In this document: positions 36,124 through 39,268 of the stretch, piece by piece
Numbering within the stretch: the stretch's first letter is position 1
Layout of the letters: the number at the start of each line of letters is the position of its first letter
From: Lachnospiraceae bacterium UBA6998
GTDB lineage: Bacteria; Bacillota; Clostridia; Lachnospirales; Lachnospiraceae
NCBI GenBank assembly: GCA_002448395.1
Contig: DJXS01000043.1
Location: 1-39,268, forward strand
Direction of reading: 5' to 3'
Length of the DNA stretch: 39,268 nt
Position numbers and translations under genes: made by a program
The notes under the pieces: model-generated
Told to the model about the DNA's origin: nothing
Databases searched by the model: none
Seen by the model: the letters and a program-made list of their open reading frames with translations, nothing else

Positions 36124-39102
36124 ATGGCAATTGATGCATTTTTTCCCAAAATTACGCTTCCTTCTGGCAAGACAGACATTCGCAAAGGCGGGGGCCTCGG
36201 AATAAGGTACACAGACGATAAAGGCGTGGTCAAAATAATGGTGGCTGATGCCTTCCAAGGCGGAGAGGCCACAAATGGTCTTATTGCCTGGCTTAAAGAA
36301 AATAATGCTGAACAGATCGACCTTGCGGTCGCAACACATGCCCATGGTGATCATATTGGTGGCTTCTACGATATCGTCGAGGCAGGTATCCCGATCAAGG
36401 AATTCCGATGCTATCACATCGATTCGATCCGGGGTGGCAACGCTGCGTCCAGAGAGGATTCCGACAACTTGCTTAAGCTGATCCGCTGGCTGCAGGTAAG
36501 GGGCACGCATGTGCTTTTCGTAGACCACGGAGACGTTCTCGAGTTTGGAGATATATCCTGGCACATTTACCGCAATCAGCCGGCGCGTGCCGCGGCCGAT
36601 GATACAAATGCGTGGGATTACGTCAACAACGGGTCACTTGTGCTGTATTCCCCAGAGCTTCAGGGCATTATCTTTGGCGATGGCCCGGAGAATCCCAAAG
36701 ACGCTATTGCATATTTTCAGAAGAAATTTGGCAAAATAAAGATCCTTATATGGTTTCTGATCTCACATCACGGCAATTACTTTTCTCTGAGCAATGCAAT
36801 AGCAGCCAAGGATGCCGGAGCCCAATTTGCTTATGAGTCTTGTGTTGAGGCTGACGGACCGGGCACTGCGGAGTGGACCGAATTCGGAGCGAGACGGGTC
36901 GTGCAGCAGAAGATCACCGTATGGATGCAGAATCAGGCTATTTATATCCATGCGGCGGCCGGCAAGATCACTTTTAAGCAGGGCAGTAAGACCCTTACAT
37001 TTAATATCCCGTATCAGAGAGAAGGTTGGCAGAAGAACGCCACTGGCTGGTGGTACAGATACAAGGACGGTTCCTGGCCGGCAGACTGCACGATAGATCT
37101 GCCGTGGTCCCAGGGCGTCAGCACATTCTGCTTTGATTCTCGAGGATACATGGTCACAGGATGGCAGAAGATCGACGGCAAGTGGTATTTCTTCGACGAG
37201 AAAAACGGAGATATGAAGAAAGGCTGGATCTTCTGGGACAGCTCGTGGTTCTATCTCGATCCTAAGACTGGCGTCATGCAAACAGGATGGATCGATTATA
37301 AGCAAAAGAGATGCTATCTGGAACCGTCCGGAAGGGCGCTACGTAATTGCACCAGGTTCATCGATGGCAAGGCATATCAGTTCGATGACGGCTGCTATGC
37401 TACAGAGATCAAGCCCGGATCTGACAGCGATAAGAGGGGCATTAATGGCGTCGACGTGGCGAGTTATCAGAGCAGACTCAACCCCGCAGAAATGACTACG
37501 ACACATTTCGTGATCGTCAAATTCACGCAGGGCACGTGGTACGTCAATCCCTACGCAGATAAGCAGTACAGCGCCGCAAAGGCCGCAGGAAAGCTTTTAG
37601 GCGCCTACCACTATGGAGAGGGCGGCGACGCCAAGAAAGATGCTCAATACTTCTTTAATAAACTCGGAACACGTATCGGAGAGTGCATCCCCGGCCTCGA
37701 CTGGGAAGGCACGCAGAACCCTACATTCGGATCCGGCAAAGATGTTGAATGGTGCCTCACATTCTGTGATGAATTCTACAGGCTGTCAGGTGTTCGCCCA
37801 GTCGTCTACATGTCCAAATCCGTATGCTGGAAACATGACTGGTCGAAGGTCGCGGCAAAGTATCAGCTGTGGTGCGCGCAGTATGGATCCAACGCGGCAA
37901 CAGACTACCGCAAGGATCCCTGGACAGATGGGAACGGCTGGGGAGCATGGGAGCATGATACGATCAGGCAGTATTCCAGCCATGGGTCGATCAAGGGCTA
38001 TTCCGGATACATTGACATCAATCTTGCATACCTCAGCAAGATAGACTGGCAGGAACTCGCGAAGCCTGAGAAGGAAAAGACGGTCAAGGATGCCGTGAAG
38101 CCAATCACGACCAAGTGGGCCGTAGAGGTCGATCAGGTCACGAATCCTGTTAAGATTTCTAACAGCGGGAGCGACGAGAACGGGAACTACAAGGGCGGCA
38201 AGGCCGGCGATCAGACCGGGAAGGAGTGGAGGATCCGCGACTGGTATAACTACCCCTGGAGCTGCGTTCTGCGTCACCCTAACGCGGAGGTCCGCAAATG
38301 CCTCGCGACGCTCGCCGTGAAGGCGGCGAACAATGATAACATCGGCTATGACCAGGCGCAGCGGGAGACCTACCGTAAAGCCCTGGAAAAAGCCGGATGG
38401 GATCCTGCCAAGATCGAGGAGGCCGTGGAGTCTGACTGCAGCGCGGGCGTGATCGCGAACATCATCGCGACCGGGCATATCCTGGGCATCGCGGGCCTAC
38501 AGAACTTCGGCGCGACCTATACGGGCAACATGCGCAAGGAAGGCGGCAACAGGGGCTTCATGATCCTTACGGATCCCAAGTACCTGACGTCCAGCGAGTA
38601 CCTGCTTGCCGGCGACATCCCGCTCAATGACCAGCACCATGTCTGCACGGTCGTCACCAATGGCACAAAGAGCGGCGCGGAGGTGCCTCTTACGGACAGG
38701 GGCGCTTATGAGATCATGCCTCTGCTCAAGCTTGGCAGCAAGGGCAAGGCCGTAAAGGTCCTGCAGGCACTGCTCGGGGGCCTTGCGATCGACGGATCCT
38801 TCGGCCCGCTTACGCTTAACAGTGTCCTGCAACTGCAGAAGCGGCAGGGACTGCTGCAGGATGGCGAGGTCGGCCCGCTGACCTGGAACGCGGTGATCCG
38901 GACGCAGCCGATTCTTAAGAGAGGGAGCAGGGGCGCAGACGTCAAGGCCATCCAGATCATGCTCGGGGGCCTTACGATCGACGGATCCTACGGCCGGCTC
39001 ACGGAAGCCGCGGTCAAGCGCTTCCAGGCCGCCCACGGCCTCGAGCAGGACGGAGAGGTCGGACCACTCACACTGCAGGCTCTGATCGAGAGTGAGTTAT
39101 AA
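36124..39102 (+). CDS. Giant modular lysin: metallo-beta-lactamase, wall-binding repeats, GH25, Cys/His amidase-like, 2 x PG-binding
   Basis: A 992-residue protein. (1) 1 to about 255: metallo-beta-lactamase fold with T-H72-A-H74-G-D76-H77, D186 in FGDG and SHHG (214-217), like ComEC or pneumococcal phosphorylcholine esterase. (2) About 300-425: choline/wall-binding-type aromatic repeats (GWQKNATGWWYRY, GWQKIDGKWYFFD, GWIFWDSSWFYLD). (3) About 438-640: GH25 lysozyme with D444 in NGVDVASYQ and D526-W-E528. (4) About 665-850: NlpC/P60- or CHAP-like domain with ESDC772SAGV and QHHV. (5) Two PG_binding_1 repeats, about 868-925 and 931-988. Lysins are normally 250-450 residues. No signal peptide is visible; export would depend on the holin. 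Confidence 0.92.
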   Translation: MAIDAFFPKITLPSGKTDIRKGGGLGIRYTDDKGVVKIMVADAFQGGEATNGLIAWLKENNAEQIDLAVATHAHGDHIGGFYDIVEAGIPIKEFRCYHIDSIRGGNAASREDSDNLLKLIRWLQVRGTHVLFVDHGDVLEFGDISWHIYRNQPARAAADDTNAWDYVNNGSLVLYSPELQGIIFGDGPENPKDAIAYFQKKFGKIKILIWFLISHHGNYFSLSNAIAAKDAGAQFAYESCVEADGPGTAEWTEFGARRVVQQKITVWMQNQAIYIHAAAGKITFKQGSKTLTFNIPYQREGWQKNATGWWYRYKDGSWPADCTIDLPWSQGVSTFCFDSRGYMVTGWQKIDGKWYFFDEKNGDMKKGWIFWDSSWFYLDPKTGVMQTGWIDYKQKRCYLEPSGRALRNCTRFIDGKAYQFDDGCYATEIKPGSDSDKRGINGVDVASYQSRLNPAEMTTTHFVIVKFTQGTWYVNPYADKQYSAAKAAGKLLGAYHYGEGGDAKKDAQYFFNKLGTRIGECIPGLDWEGTQNPTFGSGKDVEWCLTFCDEFYRLSGVRPVVYMSKSVCWKHDWSKVAAKYQLWCAQYGSNAATDYRKDPWTDGNGWGAWEHDTIRQYSSHGSIKGYSGYIDINLAYLSKIDWQELAKPEKEKTVKDAVKPITTKWAVEVDQVTNPVKISNSGSDENGNYKGGKAGDQTGKEWRIRDWYNYPWSCVLRHPNAEVRKCLATLAVKAANNDNIGYDQAQRETYRKALEKAGWDPAKIEEAVESDCSAGVIANIIATGHILGIAGLQNFGATYTGNMRKEGGNRGFMILTDPKYLTSSEYLLAGDIPLNDQHHVCTVVTNGTKSGAEVPLTDRGAYEIMPLLKLGSKGKAVKVLQALLGGLAIDGSFGPLTLNSVLQLQKRQGLLQDGEVGPLTWNAVIRTQPILKRGSRGADVKAIQIMLGGLTIDGSYGRLTEAAVKRFQAAHGLEQDGEVGPLTLQALIESEL

Positions 39103-39144
39103 GGGAGAAGAACGTCAAGCCTAGGATACGTTTTTCAATAGTAG

Positions 39145-39182
39145 AGCCCCGGAGGGAGTCGATCCTTCCGGGGCTTATTTTT
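39145..39182 (+). terminator. Terminator ending the late operon
   Basis: AGCCCCGGAGGG (39145-39156) pairs with the arm at 39164-39175 ending TCCGGGGCT, then TATTTTT. It stops late transcription before attR. The remaining gap to attR holds the arm repeat only. Confidence 0.9.
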
Positions 39183-39187
39183 ATGCC

Positions 39188-39207
39188 ATGCAACCAAAAT
39201 GCAACCA
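39188..39207 (+). repeat. Putative integrase arm-type site (right copy)
   Basis: Exact copy of the 20-mer at 150-169 in the same orientation, 40 bp before the attR core. See the left copy. Confidence 0.7.
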
Positions 39208-39246
39208 GACATCCGATTTGGCCCATAAACAAAGGCCTCACTTGGG

Positions 39247-39268
39247 GTTCGAATCCCATGTCCTCCGC
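39247..39268 (+). other. attR: attR core
   Basis: Identical to 1-22. It marks the right prophage end, with the host tRNA 3' flank beyond the window. Between the arm repeat and the core there is no gene. Confidence 0.9.

Noticed and set aside
1..39268. The element as a phage satellite or conjugative element
   Set aside because: It has a complete set of packaging, capsid, tail and lysis genes and no conjugation genes.

Overview
The window is one complete integrated siphovirus-type prophage of about 39 kb. It is bounded by a 22-bp direct repeat (1-22 and 39247-39268) that is the 3' end of a host tRNA gene, probably tRNA-Ser. Protein families (PBSX-type terminase, SPP1/A118-like portal and minor capsid, RecT/YqaJ/DUF1064 recombination set, ReqiPepy6 gp37-like tail protein), AGGAGG ribosome binding sites, TTG/GTG starts and moderately high G+C point to a gut Clostridia host, probably Lachnospiraceae or a near relative. 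That host call is inference.

Layout. (1) 1-3444, minus strand, lysogeny block: integrase, an AT-rich two-gene accessory pair (DUF1828/1829-like and DUF6978-like), a frameshifted ImmA-type peptidase and a short HTH repressor. (2) 3445-3625, divergent control region with a promoter on each strand and repeated TACCC/GGGTA operator-like motifs. (3) 3626-17646, plus strand, early/middle block: Cro-like and other small HTH proteins, small membrane proteins, YqaJ exonuclease, DUF1351, RecT, DUF1064 nuclease, replication initiator carrying two repeat arrays that look like an origin, helicase loader, SSB, PD-(D/E)XK proteins, a helicase-methyltransferase fusion, the stump of a C5 methyltransferase, and many tiny Cys-rich or membrane genes, ending with a probable late regulator and a nuclease. 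One minus-strand gene (3974-4381) interrupts this block and has its own promoter with a repressor-like site. (4) 17695-39182, late block: terminase, portal, minor capsid protein with a metallopeptidase-like C-terminus plus a possible immunity gene, Prp-like protease, a tRNA-Ile(UAU), scaffold, capsid, connectors, tail tube, chaperones, tape measure, distal tail and baseplate proteins, holin and a 992-residue lysin.

How it works together. The repressor block would keep lysogeny; the right operon replicates and recombines DNA; the late block packages, builds and releases virions. Three points stand out. First, a phage-encoded homologue of the bacterial Prp protease sits just before three virion proteins (scaffold, major capsid, tail tube) that all start with the same F-L-Q-[L/I]-F-E motif, which resembles the Prp cleavage site of ribosomal protein L27; this suggests a phage-specific Prp maturation system for head and tail. 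Second, the minor capsid protein ends in an AT-rich, recently acquired HExxH domain followed by a small gene and a terminator, the layout of a capsid-carried toxin with immunity. Third, the lysin fuses a metallo-beta-lactamase fold to wall-binding repeats, a GH25 lysozyme, a Cys/His amidase-like domain and two PG-binding domains. Strong intrinsic terminators stand at most late module boundaries, so readthrough control is expected.
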